From Bradyrhizobium erythrophlei (lineage in GTDB: Bacteria > Pseudomonadota > Alphaproteobacteria > Rhizobiales > Xanthobacteraceae): a stretch of DNA of 64,000 nucleotides. A program made the position numbers and the translations under genes. Numbering within the stretch: the stretch's first letter is position 1; the number at the start of each line of letters is the position of its first letter. Shown here piece after piece: positions 28,006-36,621 of this stretch. Below the pieces are notes generated by a model. That model saw only the letters and a program-made list of their open reading frames with translations. It did no database searches and was not told the DNA's origin. The stretch is taken from the NCBI RefSeq assembly GCF_900142985.1, contig NZ_LT670849.1:3224001-3288000 (forward strand), in the 5' to 3' direction.

Positions 28006-28497
28006 CTAGTTCCGGTCGTCCGGTAGCGTCGGAAGCGGCATGACCTCGACGCCCTCGTCGATCAGCGCGCGCGCTTCATCCGGCGACGCCTCACCGTAGA
28101 TCGGGCGATGCTCGATATCGCCATAATGCATCTTGCGGGCTTCGTTCGGAAATCGCTCGCCGACATTGTCGGCATTGCTGACGATGTGGTCGCGCAATTC
28201 CTTGAGCTTGGCGCGCAGCTCGCGCTCCTGCGTCATCAACAGCGGCGTCGACGGGGAAGGCGGGATCACCTCAGTGGCCGGTGCCGGCGACGCCGCGGGT
28301 ACTGACTCGGCAGGTGCCGTGTCGCGGCCCTTCTTGCTCACGATTTGCGGGGCCATGATGGCCCGTTCGACGTCGCTCGAACCGCACACCGGGCAATTCA
28401 CCAGCTTGCGCCGCTCCTGCTGTTCGTAAGCAGACGAACTTTGGAACCAGCTTTCGAAAGCATGGCCCTTCTTGCAGCGCAAATTGTAATGGATCAT
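28006..28497 (-). CDS. DUF1178 family protein
   Basis: A 163-residue protein with a rubredoxin-like, probably zinc-binding, start: MIHYNLRCKKGHAFESWFQS and LVNCPVCGSSDVERAIMAPQ. The middle is a flexible Ala/Pro linker and the C-terminal part (VGERFPNEARKMHYGDIEHR) is conserved in DUF1178. Function unknown. Its ATG overlaps the stop of the nitrilase-like gene by 4 bases. Confidence 0.9.
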   Translation of the reverse strand: MIHYNLRCKKGHAFESWFQSSSAYEQQERRKLVNCPVCGSSDVERAIMAPQIVSKKGRDTAPAESVPAASPAPATEVIPPSPSTPLLMTQERELRAKLKELRDHIVSNADNVGERFPNEARKMHYGDIEHRPIYGEASPDEARALIDEGVEVMPLPTLPDDRN

Positions 28498-29372
28498 GCC
28501 GATCCCCGAACCACATGCAGGTAGTCAGGACCGGATTTCGGATCGGCGACGGAAAAGCGCCGTCCATGCTGCAACGACGGCACCGTCTTGCGCGCGGTCT
28601 CGACCAGCGCGGGATCGATTTTCGTCATGAAGACGCCAGGCTCGATGCCGCCTTCGGCCAGCACCTCGCCCCAGGGGGCGACGATCAGCGAATGCCCGAA
28701 GGTCTCGCGCTTGTTCTCGTGCAGCCCGGCCTGGGCCGCGGCGAATACGAAGCAGCCGTTTTCGATGGCGCGGGCGCGCAGCAGCGTATGCCAATGGGCC
28801 TCGCCGGTCTTTCGGGTAAAGGCGGAAGGCACGGTCAGGAACGATGCGCCGCTTTCGGCAAGCGCGCGATAGAGCGCCGGGAAGCGAACGTCGTAGCAGA
28901 TCGTCAGCCCGATGCGCCCCCAGGGCAGGTCGGCAATGACGGCGGTCTCGCCGGGCTGATAGTTGGCGGATTCGCGATAGCTCTCGCCGCCCGGCAGATC
29001 GATATCGAACATATGGATCTTGTCGTAGCTTGCGATCACGCCGCCGTCGGGGCCGATCAGGAACGAGCGGTTGACCGCGCGTTCGCTCGTGGCGCGCAAC
29101 GCCAGCGAGCCGATGTGCAGATGGATTTTCAGTTCGGCCGCGAGCGCGCGATAGGCTTTCAGCGAAAGATCGTCGGCCTCGTCGGCGAGATGCTCGAACA
29201 GCGCCTTGCGGTTCAGCTGCATCATGTTGCTGACTTCAGGGGTCTGCACATAGTCCGCGCCCTGGGCCGCGGCCTGACGGATCAGCTTGATGCCTTGCTC
29301 GAGGCTCTGCTCCGGCAACAGGCCGGTGCGCATCTGCACCATGGCGGCGGTAAAGGAATGATCGGCGCTCAT
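28494..29372 (-). CDS. Carbon-nitrogen hydrolase (Nit1/Nit2-like)
   Basis: A 292-residue nitrilase-superfamily amidase. The catalytic triad is visible as Glu in QTPEVSN, Lys in YDKIHMFDIDLPGG and Cys in GLTICYDVRFPALYRAL. This layout matches the Nit1/Nit2 branch, which deaminates dGSH (deaminated glutathione) or omega-amidates; a glutathione-repair role would suit its operon position with glutaredoxin. Overlaps both neighbours by 4 bases. Confidence 0.9.
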   Translation of the reverse strand: MSADHSFTAAMVQMRTGLLPEQSLEQGIKLIRQAAAQGADYVQTPEVSNMMQLNRKALFEHLADEADDLSLKAYRALAAELKIHLHIGSLALRATSERAVNRSFLIGPDGGVIASYDKIHMFDIDLPGGESYRESANYQPGETAVIADLPWGRIGLTICYDVRFPALYRALAESGASFLTVPSAFTRKTGEAHWHTLLRARAIENGCFVFAAAQAGLHENKRETFGHSLIVAPWGEVLAEGGIEPGVFMTKIDPALVETARKTVPSLQHGRRFSVADPKSGPDYLHVVRGSA

Positions 29373-29644
29373 GAGGTGGCCTCTTCGCCAGCGAGCAAGG
29401 CGTCAAGCCTGCCGGCGCGGTCGAGCGCGTAGAGCTCGTTGCAGCCGCCGACATGGGTCTGGCCGATGAAAATCTGCGGAAAGGTAGTGCCGGCGCCAGC
29501 GCGGTCGTACATCTGTTCGCGGAAAGCGGGATCGTTCGAGATGCTGAGCTCGGTGAACGCGGCCTTCTTGCGCGTCAGCAGCTGTTTGGCCGCGGTACAG
29601 TAACCGCAGCCGGGGCGGGTGTAGATTTCAATTGCAGCAGCCAT
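29369..29644 (-). CDS. grxC: Glutaredoxin 3
   Basis: A 91-residue dithiol glutaredoxin with active site CGYC (residues 13-16), TTFPQIFIGQTHVGGCNELY with the cis-proline, and a GG glutathione-binding motif. It reduces disulfides using glutathione. The ATG at 29644 gives the standard family length; the in-frame extension upstream is not protein-like. It is coupled by ATGA overlap to the nitrilase-like gene. Confidence 0.94.
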   Translation of the reverse strand: MAAAIEIYTRPGCGYCTAAKQLLTRKKAAFTELSISNDPAFREQMYDRAGAGTTFPQIFIGQTHVGGCNELYALDRAGRLDALLAGEEATS

Positions 29645-29690
29645 CGCGCGCTCAGTCCGGTAAGACGACCAAATGAGATAATATCCGCGA

Positions 29691-30503
29691 TTATATGGGA
29701 GTTCGGTGGCCGTCCACAACCCGGGCAAAGACCAGCACGTCAACGGCTTTGGCTTTGGCGCGCAAAAGTGCTCGTGCGCAGGCATCTACCGTCGCGCCTG
29801 ACGTCAGCACGTCGTCGATCAGGACCACGCGGCGGCCCGCGACGAGATGTTGCCGATCAGGCGCGACCTTGAACGCCCCCTGGACGTTGCTGGCCCGTTG
29901 CGGCCGCGACAGGCCGATTTGCTGCTCGGTCGGACGGATCCGGCGCAGCGCCTCGGCCGCGACGGTAACGCCGGTGTGACGCTCGATGATGCGTGCAAGT
30001 GCGCCTGACTGGTTATAGCGGCGGCTCCATCCGCGCCGCCAATGCAACGGCACGGGAACGAGAACATCCGCCTCGCCGAGCAATTCACGGCCGGCCCGCG
30101 CCATCCAGCCGCCCATCGCCGGCGCCAGATCCGTGCGGTCCTGGTACTTCAAGGCATGCACGAGCGTTCGCGCCACGTCGTCATAGCGCACGGCCGCGCG
30201 GGCCCGCGCATAGGCCGGCGGATTGGCGATTGCCTCCATCGAGAGCATGTCGGGTCCGGGGTCGTACACAAAGGGAATGCCGAGGCGCGGGCAGAACGGC
30301 GGCGCGATAAACGAGAGCTTGGCCCAGCAATCGGCACAGACGCCTTCGCCCTCGACCGGCTCGCGACAGGCCACGCATAAGGACGGCAGCGCGACGTCGA
30401 GCGCCAGTTTTGAGGCATGCGACCATGCGTCCCGACACGCAGAAAGCACGCCGGCAAGGCGCGCCGGGATGGAGCGGGATGATGAGGTTGGCTCGGCGTC
30501 CAT
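29691..30503 (-). CDS. ComF family phosphoribosyltransferase-like protein
   Basis: A 270-residue protein. An N-terminal zinc-finger-like segment (CVACREPVEGEGVCADCW) is followed by the ComF domain with RARAAVRYDDVARTLVHALK and the PRPP-binding loop VVLIDDVLTSGATVDACARA. ComF proteins act in DNA uptake in naturally competent bacteria; in others the role is unclear. It is upstream of grxC with a 46-base gap on the same strand. Confidence 0.9.
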   Translation of the reverse strand: MDAEPTSSSRSIPARLAGVLSACRDAWSHASKLALDVALPSLCVACREPVEGEGVCADCWAKLSFIAPPFCPRLGIPFVYDPGPDMLSMEAIANPPAYARARAAVRYDDVARTLVHALKYQDRTDLAPAMGGWMARAGRELLGEADVLVPVPLHWRRGWSRRYNQSGALARIIERHTGVTVAAEALRRIRPTEQQIGLSRPQRASNVQGAFKVAPDRQHLVAGRRVVLIDDVLTSGATVDACARALLRAKAKAVDVLVFARVVDGHRTPI

Positions 30504-30643
30504 GGCTAGTGGTCAAGGTAACGTCGGGCGTGTCTGTGCTCAAGCGGCAACAGCATCATGCTGAGTAGCAGTGCCGATCTTGCCAAATCGCAAGCGCGCG
30601 CCAGCTAGATGTGACCGTCGTCTGACCGTGAAGCCGCATCACC

Positions 30644-30898
30644 ATGCTTCAAGTTCTTTTCCCTCAGCCCTATCAAATCGAAGTTTCCAGACTTCGCCAG
30701 CAACTCGACGAGGCGCATCTCGCCTGGGTCAAGGCGTGGAAACAAAGACAGGCCGAGTTCAAGTTGGAGAATATCCGCTTCCGCCACGATCCGCTTTGGA
30801 AGAAGCGGATTTTCAGCATTCAGGCGGCCCACGACGGCGATATCTGGTTCTGGCGGGCCACCCGCGTCATCTTGGGCTGGGGCGTGGCATCGATTTAG
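30644..30898 (+). CDS. Possible small protein of unknown function
   Basis: An 84-residue frame with a helical, charged middle (LRQQLDEAHLAWVKAWKQRQ) and an aromatic C-terminus (DGDIWFWRATRVILGWGVAS). It lies alone between the divergent comF gene and the convergent gcrA gene, and ends 4 bases before the gcrA stop. Amino-acid composition is plausible but no family is recognised and no strong ribosome-binding site is seen. If it is not a gene, the whole 399-base stretch 30504-30902 is non-coding. Confidence 0.35.
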   Translation: MLQVLFPQPYQIEVSRLRQQLDEAHLAWVKAWKQRQAEFKLENIRFRHDPLWKKRIFSIQAAHDGDIWFWRATRVILGWGVASI

Positions 30899-30902
30899 CT
30901 GA

Positions 30903-31367
30903 TTACCCTCGCGCCGCGCGCTGGCGAGAGCCTGGCTGATAGGCAAGCCGGCTGTGGCCGGCGCAATAGGGCAGGCCGCCCAGCGGCGGGTTGCCGCAAA
31001 AACAGAAGCCCTCTTCGCCGGGGTGATTGATCGGCCAGCGGCACCTTTCCTCGCTCAGCTCGAACAGGGAACAGTGCTGTTCGCTGCGGATCGTATCGTC
31101 GCTCTCTTCCGCCGGCGTTGCCTCGGCGAACAGCTTTCGCAAAATCCGGTACTGCAACCTGGGTACCGATCGTGAGCGGCCCGGCTTCGCGTTCTCCCGG
31201 CGGCACATCGGCTTCTTTTCGCGGGTCAGACTGAGGCGCGAAAGCTTGCCGATGACGGCGTTACGGCTCACCCCGATTTCGTTGGCGATTTCGCGGCATG
31301 AGAGACCTGCGGCGAAATGCTGTTTGAGAAGCTCGATGCGCTCGGTGGTCCAGGTGTTGTCGGGCAT
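30903..31367 (-). CDS. gcrA: GcrA cell-cycle regulator
   Basis: A 154-residue protein with the diagnostic N-terminal helix-turn-helix WTTERIELLKQHFAAGLSCR and EIGVSRNAVIGKLSRLSL, and the C-terminal sigma-factor-binding segment CRWPINHPGEEGFCFCGNPP. GcrA works with sigma-70 at promoters methylated by CcrM (GANTC), driving S-phase and division genes. The start at 31367 (MPDNTWTTER) is the family start; an upstream in-frame ATG adds non-conserved residues. Confidence 0.93.
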   Translation of the reverse strand: MPDNTWTTERIELLKQHFAAGLSCREIANEIGVSRNAVIGKLSRLSLTREKKPMCRRENAKPGRSRSVPRLQYRILRKLFAEATPAEESDDTIRSEQHCSLFELSEERCRWPINHPGEEGFCFCGNPPLGGLPYCAGHSRLAYQPGSRQRAARG

Positions 31368-31446
31368 TTGAAAAGTCCAAAAAGTATGAGCCGTCACGCC
31401 GGCTCCCCCAAGGCCTCCCAGTTGCCGATCCGTCCCGAGTGCCGCG

Positions 31447-31647
31447 TTACGTGCTCTTGCCGTTGTCGCGGATCGAAAGCAGCCCGTCCTTGATGGCGAG
31501 ACGAATACCCTCCTCGATCAGGGTCCTCGCTACGCCCGGTACGCTAGTCCCGTGGGTTCCCTGTCTGACCAGTTTTTCGAGATAGGTGATGGTCGAAAGG
31601 GCCAAGGTGACTGGAACCCGGTCGGTTTCGGCTTTTTCTGTGGCCAT
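31447..31647 (-). CDS. Small ribbon-helix-helix-like protein
   Basis: A 66-residue protein with a strand followed by two helices (RVPVTLALSTITYLEKLVRQ, then SVPGVARTLIEEGIRLAIKD), the pattern of Arc/CopG-type DNA-binding domains. No toxin partner lies beside it, so it is more likely a stand-alone regulator than an antitoxin. It is upstream of gcrA on the same strand with an 80-base gap. Confidence 0.65.
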   Translation of the reverse strand: MATEKAETDRVPVTLALSTITYLEKLVRQGTHGTSVPGVARTLIEEGIRLAIKDGLLSIRDNGKST

Positions 31648-31755
31648 GAAAAACGCTAGCCCTTAACTGGGGTACATAAAAGTATCTATTAAGAGTCTAT
31701 TAAGCCCCAAAATGGCTCGGATTGCGAGTCGAAAAGCAAGCGCGTACCAACCCGC

Positions 31756-32610
31756 ATGGCTTCGAAACCGGCTGCTGCGCCCCGTCTGTTTGACCGCGAC
31801 TTGCTGCGCGCCCGCCTCCAGCGGGCACAAAGGCTGGGGACCGCGACCTTTCTGCTGGATCGCGCCGCGGAAGACATGGCCGATCGCCTCAATGCCGTGT
31901 TGCGCGATTTCAAAAGCGTGGCCGAAGTCGGCACGCCGGGTGACCAGGTCGCCAAAACCCTCTCGAAGCGCTTCGATCGCTATGTGCGAGCCGATCTGCC
32001 GGCGCAGGAATCCGAGCCACTTGCGCTTGAAGCGCTATCGCTCGATCTCGTCGTTTCCGCGCTCGCCTTGCAATTCGTCAATGACTTGCCTGGCGTGCTG
32101 GCGCAGATCCGCCGCGCCCTGCGTCCCGACGGATTGTTGATGGCCGCGATGATCGGCGGCGACACGCTCACCGAATTGCGGCAGTCGTTCGCGGCGGCGG
32201 AAGCCGAGTTGGAAGGCGGGATATCGCCGCGCGTGGCGCCATTTGCCGATCTGCGCGAGGTCGGCGCGCTGTTGCAGCGTGCGGGCCTTGCGCTTCCGGT
32301 CACCGATGTCGACCGCATCGTCGTGCGCTACGACAATGCGTTCGCGTTGATGCACGATTTGCGGCGAATGGCGGCGACCAATATCCTCGTTGAGAGGCGG
32401 CGGATGCCGACCCGCCGCGCCACCATGTTGCGGACGGCGGAAATCTACCGCGAACGTTTCGCCGATCCTGATGGCCGCATCCGCGCCACCTTCGACATCA
32501 TCTGGCTGTCGGGCTGGGCGCCGCACGAGAGCCAGCCCAAACCGCTCAAGCCGGGATCGGCGAAGATAAGTCTCGCTGAAGCGGTGAAGCGAAGCTCTTC
32601 GAGCGACTAA
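31756..32610 (+). CDS. SAM-dependent methyltransferase, BioC/NDUFAF5-like
   Basis: A 284-residue protein. LFDRDLLRARLQRAQRLGTA and FLLDRAAEDMADRL at the N-terminus, LDLVVSALALQFVNDLPGVL and QIRRALRPDGLLMAAMIGGD in the core, and AVEERR-type LMHDLRRMAATNILVERRRM near the end match the NDUFAF5/BioC-like group. In mitochondria the homologue hydroxylates an arginine of complex I. The SAM-binding glycine loop is weak here (VAEVGTPGD). The bacterial role is not established. Confidence 0.85.
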   Translation: MASKPAAAPRLFDRDLLRARLQRAQRLGTATFLLDRAAEDMADRLNAVLRDFKSVAEVGTPGDQVAKTLSKRFDRYVRADLPAQESEPLALEALSLDLVVSALALQFVNDLPGVLAQIRRALRPDGLLMAAMIGGDTLTELRQSFAAAEAELEGGISPRVAPFADLREVGALLQRAGLALPVTDVDRIVVRYDNAFALMHDLRRMAATNILVERRRMPTRRATMLRTAEIYRERFADPDGRIRATFDIIWLSGWAPHESQPKPLKPGSAKISLAEAVKRSSSSD

Positions 32611-32615
32611 AAGGC

Positions 32616-32735
32616 CTACGTCAACAGATCGATCGGATGCGGGGTCGGCGGAATACCGGCCGGCGGCATCTCGTAGTCGCGCAGCTTGGTGACTCGGACT
32701 TAGCCCGGATTCTGGTCCTCCCGCGCCGCCACATT
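32616..32735 (-). pseudogene. Decayed 3' fragment of a mutT-like gene
   Basis: Read on the minus strand, this stretch gives AREDQNPG-stop-VRVTKLR followed by DYEMPPAGIPPTPHPIDLLT and a stop, aligned without gaps to the C-terminus of the intact MutT at 34268 (AREGQNLAWVRANKLRDYPM, then PPADIPLIPYLTDLLM). An internal stop replaces Trp. By eye about 70% of roughly 100 bases are identical. The rest of the gene is missing: pilus genes begin about 110 bases away. Confidence 0.85.
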
Positions 32736-32847
32736 AACGCGCGGTTAACGAGACCGGCGCCCCTGCGCCGTCGCCTAAAACATTTCGACAATAACTTTTC
32801 ACTATTGTCCGACGACCGGTCAATTGCCACCCGTGCGAGTCGTCTCG

Positions 32848-33411
32848 ATGCCACCGTCCGCTGCGCCAAACGCCAAAGCAAATATCTTCCGCCGCTTCGG
32901 CCGCAATAGCCGGGCATCGGCGGCGGTCGAATTCGCGCTGGTTGCGCCGGTCTTCTTCGCCCTGCTGTTTGCGGTCATCGAAACCGCGATCATGTTCTTT
33001 GCGAGCCAGGTCCTCGAAAGCGTCGCGCAGGACGCGGCGCGCCAGATCCTGACCGGGCAATCCCAGTCCGCGGGCTATACCTCGGCGCAATTCACGACCC
33101 AGGTCATCTGCAAGCAGTCCCAGCCCCTGTTTAACTGCAACACCATCGGCGTCGATGTTGAGAGCGATCCGGCGCAATTCTCGAATCTAGCCATCACAAA
33201 TCCCGTGACGAACGGAAGTTACGACCCCACCAAGCTCAAATTCAACCCCGGCACGTCGTGCAGCGTCGTCACCGTCACGCTCTATTATCCGTGGCAGATG
33301 TTCGTCACCGGGCTCGGCTACAACATCTCAAATCTGAGCGGCGGTATCCGCTTGCTCAGTGCAACCGCGGCCTTCCGCAACGAGCCTTACACCGGGGTTT
33401 GCGCGACATGA
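32848..33411 (+). CDS. TadE-type pilus assembly / pseudopilin protein
   Basis: A 187-residue membrane protein. The TadE signature RASAAVEFALVAPVFFALLF, with a Glu five residues into the hydrophobic segment, is at about residue 23-43, followed by a secreted C-terminal domain with two cysteine pairs. TadE-like proteins are processed by a prepilin peptidase and join the tight-adherence pilus. The ATG at 32848 is preferred over a TTG upstream. The gene overlaps the next by ATGA. Confidence 0.87.
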   Translation: MPPSAAPNAKANIFRRFGRNSRASAAVEFALVAPVFFALLFAVIETAIMFFASQVLESVAQDAARQILTGQSQSAGYTSAQFTTQVICKQSQPLFNCNTIGVDVESDPAQFSNLAITNPVTNGSYDPTKLKFNPGTSCSVVTVTLYYPWQMFVTGLGYNISNLSGGIRLLSATAAFRNEPYTGVCAT

Positions 33412-34073
33412 GCTTTGCGAGGGGAGCCACGAAGACCTGCATGCGCAGATGCATTGCGGTCGCGACCTTTTTCAGGGATTGTCGCGGCATTGCCGCCGTC
33501 GAATTCGCGATGATCGTCCCGCTGATGCTGGTACTGCTATTCGCGACGGTCGAATTTGCCTCTGGCCTGGCCATTGACCGCAAGGTTTCGCTGGTGGCGC
33601 GCACCATTGCGAACCTGACGTCGCAGGGGGCGACGGCCTCCGTTGCCGATCTGACCAACTACATCGGTGCGGCCAACTTGATCATGGTGCCCTATGTGCA
33701 ACCCACCTATCCAGCGCCGAATATGACGATTTCGGAGTTGTACATCAATCCAACAACGGGCAACGCCTATGTCCAGTGGAGCTGGGGATCTGCGCCACGC
33801 GGCCTCCAGTCGCAGTTTACCGCTCTTCCGCCGAGCATGATCGCTACGGATCCGACGACGCATGCGATCCTTCAGAACCAGTATATCATTGTCAGCGAGG
33901 TCAACACCCTCTACACGCCGACGTTTGGCTTCTTCGGAGTGATGGGGAATTCAGGCATCTCGCTGAGTGATATCGCCTATGCGTTGCCGCGACAGTCGAC
34001 CTGCGTGTTCTATCCCTCGGTACCGGCTATCGTTCCGCCCGCCACGGCACCGGCCTGCCCGACGGGTCCCTGA
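33408..34073 (+). CDS. TadE/TadF-type pilus assembly protein
   Basis: A 221-residue protein with the same architecture as its upstream partner: a basic cytoplasmic head, then RGIAAVEFAMIVPLMLVLLF and a periplasmic domain rich in Thr/Pro/Asn. The C-terminal CVFYPSVPAIVPPATAPACP has two Cys. It is translationally coupled to the preceding gene (ATGA). These two plus the TadG-like gene at 34830 form an orphan set without Tad ATPase, secretin or Flp pilin genes in the window. Confidence 0.85.
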   Translation: MSFARGATKTCMRRCIAVATFFRDCRGIAAVEFAMIVPLMLVLLFATVEFASGLAIDRKVSLVARTIANLTSQGATASVADLTNYIGAANLIMVPYVQPTYPAPNMTISELYINPTTGNAYVQWSWGSAPRGLQSQFTALPPSMIATDPTTHAILQNQYIIVSEVNTLYTPTFGFFGVMGNSGISLSDIAYALPRQSTCVFYPSVPAIVPPATAPACPTGP

Positions 34074-34104
34074 AATCAAATCCATCAATCTGGGTCATCC
34101 GAGC

Positions 34105-34136
34105 CGTCATTGCCGGGCTTGAACCGGCAATTCATC
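34105..34136. repeat. Degenerate GTCATGGCCGGG-type repeat
   Basis: CGTCATTGCCGGGCTTGAAC followed by CGGCAATTCATC is an imperfect version of the palindrome at 11458. The 194-base gap 34074-34267 between the convergent pilus and mutT genes contains nothing else recognisable. Confidence 0.5.
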
Positions 34137-34267
34137 CGACTCGCGAGAATCTTTTGGAAATTTGATGGATGCGCGGCCTCGTCTCTGCCAACGCTTCGCC
34201 CAGGCCACTGGCTCGCTCGGCCGCCGACGTTTCGGGGCTGCAAACCAGCGTATGACGAGAACTTAAC

Positions 34268-34678
34268 TCACATCAATAAGTCGGTCAGATACGGGATCAG
34301 CGGGATGTCGGCGGGCGGCATCGGGTAGTCGCGCAGTTTATTGGCGCGCACCCAAGCGAGATTTTGGCCCTCGCGCGCAATCACCTGGCCTTCCCAGCGG
34401 CGGCAAATATAAAGCGGCATCAAGAGATGGAAGTCATCATAGGCGTGGCTCGCAAAGGTAAGCGGCGCAAGACACGCTTCCTTCACGGTGATGCCGATCT
34501 CCTCATGGAGTTCGCGAATGAGCGTGGCTTCCGGCCGCTCGCCGGGCTCAAGCTTGCCACCCGGAAATTCCCATAAGCCGGCCATCGCCTTGCCTGCCGG
34601 CCGCTGCGCGATGAGCACGCGCCTGTCGGCATCGATCAGGGCGCAGGCCACGACCAGAGTCAATTTGATGTCAGACAT
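34268..34678 (-). CDS. mutT: 8-oxo-dGTP diphosphatase (Nudix)
   Basis: A 136-residue Nudix hydrolase that removes oxidised dGTP. The Nudix box is complete: GKLEPGERPEATLIRELHEE followed by IGI. LWEFPGGK precedes it as in MutT. The start at 34678 (MSDIKLTLVV) fits the family; an upstream ATG adds unrelated residues. It sits in reverse orientation between pilus genes, and a decayed copy of its 3' end lies 1.5 kb away at 32616. Confidence 0.92.
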   Translation of the reverse strand: MSDIKLTLVVACALIDADRRVLIAQRPAGKAMAGLWEFPGGKLEPGERPEATLIRELHEEIGITVKEACLAPLTFASHAYDDFHLLMPLYICRRWEGQVIAREGQNLAWVRANKLRDYPMPPADIPLIPYLTDLLM

Positions 34679-34829
34679 CTCTTGCCGGCTTTCGGGAAAG
34701 TGCACGTCTCGCAGGATGTGGAAAGGATTTGTTAACCCTATTAGGCCCGCGATTTTTCCATCGCAATAAGCTGAATTTAATTCCCAGCCAATAGACCAGT
34801 AGGGGAGTTAATCCAGACAGGCGAGCCCC

Positions 34830-36593
34830 ATGCACATTTTTTCCGGCTTGATGAAGCGTTTCCGCACCGATCAGCGCGGCAACATTGCCGTGATCTTCGG
34901 TATCGCCGTTATACCCATCATCTCCGCGGTCGGAGTCGCGGTCGACTATTCGGAAGCGTCGCGGATGAAGGCCAAACTGCAATCGGCGGCGGATGCCGCG
35001 GCAGTCGCTTCGATCTCGCAGAACTCCCAGGGCTGGCTGGCCGCGTCGCAGATGACCGGTAACGGCGCGGTCACGACCGCCCAGACCGACGCCATGAATA
35101 TTTTCTACGGCAACGTCTACACGGTCTACAAGCAGGCCGCTTCCAATAATCTGTTCAGCTTGAATACCTCGCTGACCAACGCCACCGTTACAAAGACGGG
35201 TGCGGGCCTCACCTCGACCGTCAAGTTCAATGCCACTGTGCCAACCACCTTCATGAACGTGGTTGGCTTTAACTCGCTGGTGGTGCAAGGAAGCTCGAGC
35301 GCATCTGCGTCACTGCCGCTTTATCTCGATTTCTATGTGGCGCTGGACGTCTCGGGATCGATGGGCTTGCCGTCGACGACGACCCCCAACGGGGGCGATG
35401 CAAAGCGCATGCAAACGATCAACCCGGACAACTGGGTCCAGTATCGCACGGGTTGCACCCTGGCCTGCCATTTCGCGCCCCAAAAGAGCGCGTGCGTCGA
35501 TCCACCCGTGACTGCCCCGGCCGCGCCACCGCCCAATCCGGCGACCACCGTCACGTCGTATACCCAGCAATACAACACGAATAACTATTGCATGGGCTAC
35601 ATCTACTCCCGCGTGAGCCAGAGCGCGCTTTCGACGCTTCTCAATGCGACGCCATCACAGCTGGGAGGGAGCGGGCCGCCAGTGCCGAAGCAAGTTCCGG
35701 GCTTACCAGTCGCCATGCTCCCCACCCTCAATAATTCGATGACCGGCCCGAATTCGTTTATTACCGGTAATTCCGCGAGCACCACGTGGAGCCTGCCTGC
35801 GGTCACGTCCTGCCCGACCGCGGGAACGGATGCGTGCATCCAGCTGCGGCTCGACGCGGTCGGCGTCGCCTTGAACGCCACGCAAGCCGTGAACGGTATC
35901 GACGGTCTGTTCGCGACGGCCGTCAATCCTCAGTACATGCAGGTGCCCCAACAATTCCGGATCGGGCTTTATCCCTTCATCACGAAGATGGATACGAGCT
36001 ATGCACCGTTGACCTCCACCATCAACGCCAATCCCAACACCCCGGGCACGATCAACTACCAGGCCCAAAACCTCGCCCAAGAGCTCGACACTAACATGAA
36101 TACAGCCCTCGGCTCCGGAGGCACGCATATTGACGTGGGGCTTAACTCGCTGAACACCCTGATCACGAGCGTGGGTACTGGCAGCAATTCGAATAACACG
36201 CTGCCCTACATATTCCTCATCACGGATGGTGCGCAGGATCCGCAAAGCAAAGGCGTTCCAAATGGAAACTGGTCCGGCAGCAATCACGCGGTCACGCTTG
36301 GCGATATCAGCAATCAGTTTCCGAACATCTGCACGACCATCAAGGGCCGGGGCATCGTGATTTCGGTGCTCTATATTCCCTACCAGACGATCAATCCGGT
36401 GAACGCGTCTTTCGCCAATGACGAGGACGATTTCGCCAACAACAACATCAACGGTCCTCCGGGCATCAGTACCGCCCTGACGAACTGCGCATCGCCAGGC
36501 TTCATGTATACGGCCAATACGCCGGGAGACATCACGACTTCGCTTCAAGCCATGTTCAAGCACGCGCTGATGACAGCCCACCTCACCAACTAA
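34830..36593 (+). CDS. TadG-like pilus protein with von Willebrand A domain
   Basis: A 587-residue protein. Residues 13-50 contain the TadG/Flp-like segment DQRGNIAVIFGIAVIPIISA followed by VDYSEASRMKAKLQSAADAA. From about 165 (FYVALDVSGSMG) a VWA domain begins with the MIDAS motif DxSxS; LITDGAQDPQ lies late in it. A large insertion (about 185-320) is Pro/Asn/Thr-rich with several Cys. Expected role: envelope-anchored adhesion or pilus biogenesis. The gene is unusually Asn/Thr-rich compared with its neighbours. Confidence 0.88.
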   Translation: MHIFSGLMKRFRTDQRGNIAVIFGIAVIPIISAVGVAVDYSEASRMKAKLQSAADAAAVASISQNSQGWLAASQMTGNGAVTTAQTDAMNIFYGNVYTVYKQAASNNLFSLNTSLTNATVTKTGAGLTSTVKFNATVPTTFMNVVGFNSLVVQGSSSASASLPLYLDFYVALDVSGSMGLPSTTTPNGGDAKRMQTINPDNWVQYRTGCTLACHFAPQKSACVDPPVTAPAAPPPNPATTVTSYTQQYNTNNYCMGYIYSRVSQSALSTLLNATPSQLGGSGPPVPKQVPGLPVAMLPTLNNSMTGPNSFITGNSASTTWSLPAVTSCPTAGTDACIQLRLDAVGVALNATQAVNGIDGLFATAVNPQYMQVPQQFRIGLYPFITKMDTSYAPLTSTINANPNTPGTINYQAQNLAQELDTNMNTALGSGGTHIDVGLNSLNTLITSVGTGSNSNNTLPYIFLITDGAQDPQSKGVPNGNWSGSNHAVTLGDISNQFPNICTTIKGRGIVISVLYIPYQTINPVNASFANDEDDFANNNINGPPGISTALTNCASPGFMYTANTPGDITTSLQAMFKHALMTAHLTN

Positions 36594-36621
36594 GCGCCGC
36601 GACGCATACCGGTCGTGATCA

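Noticed and set aside
31447..31647. Antitoxin of a toxin-antitoxin pair
   Set aside because: The protein looks ribbon-helix-helix-like, but neither neighbour is a toxin and no second small frame overlaps it.
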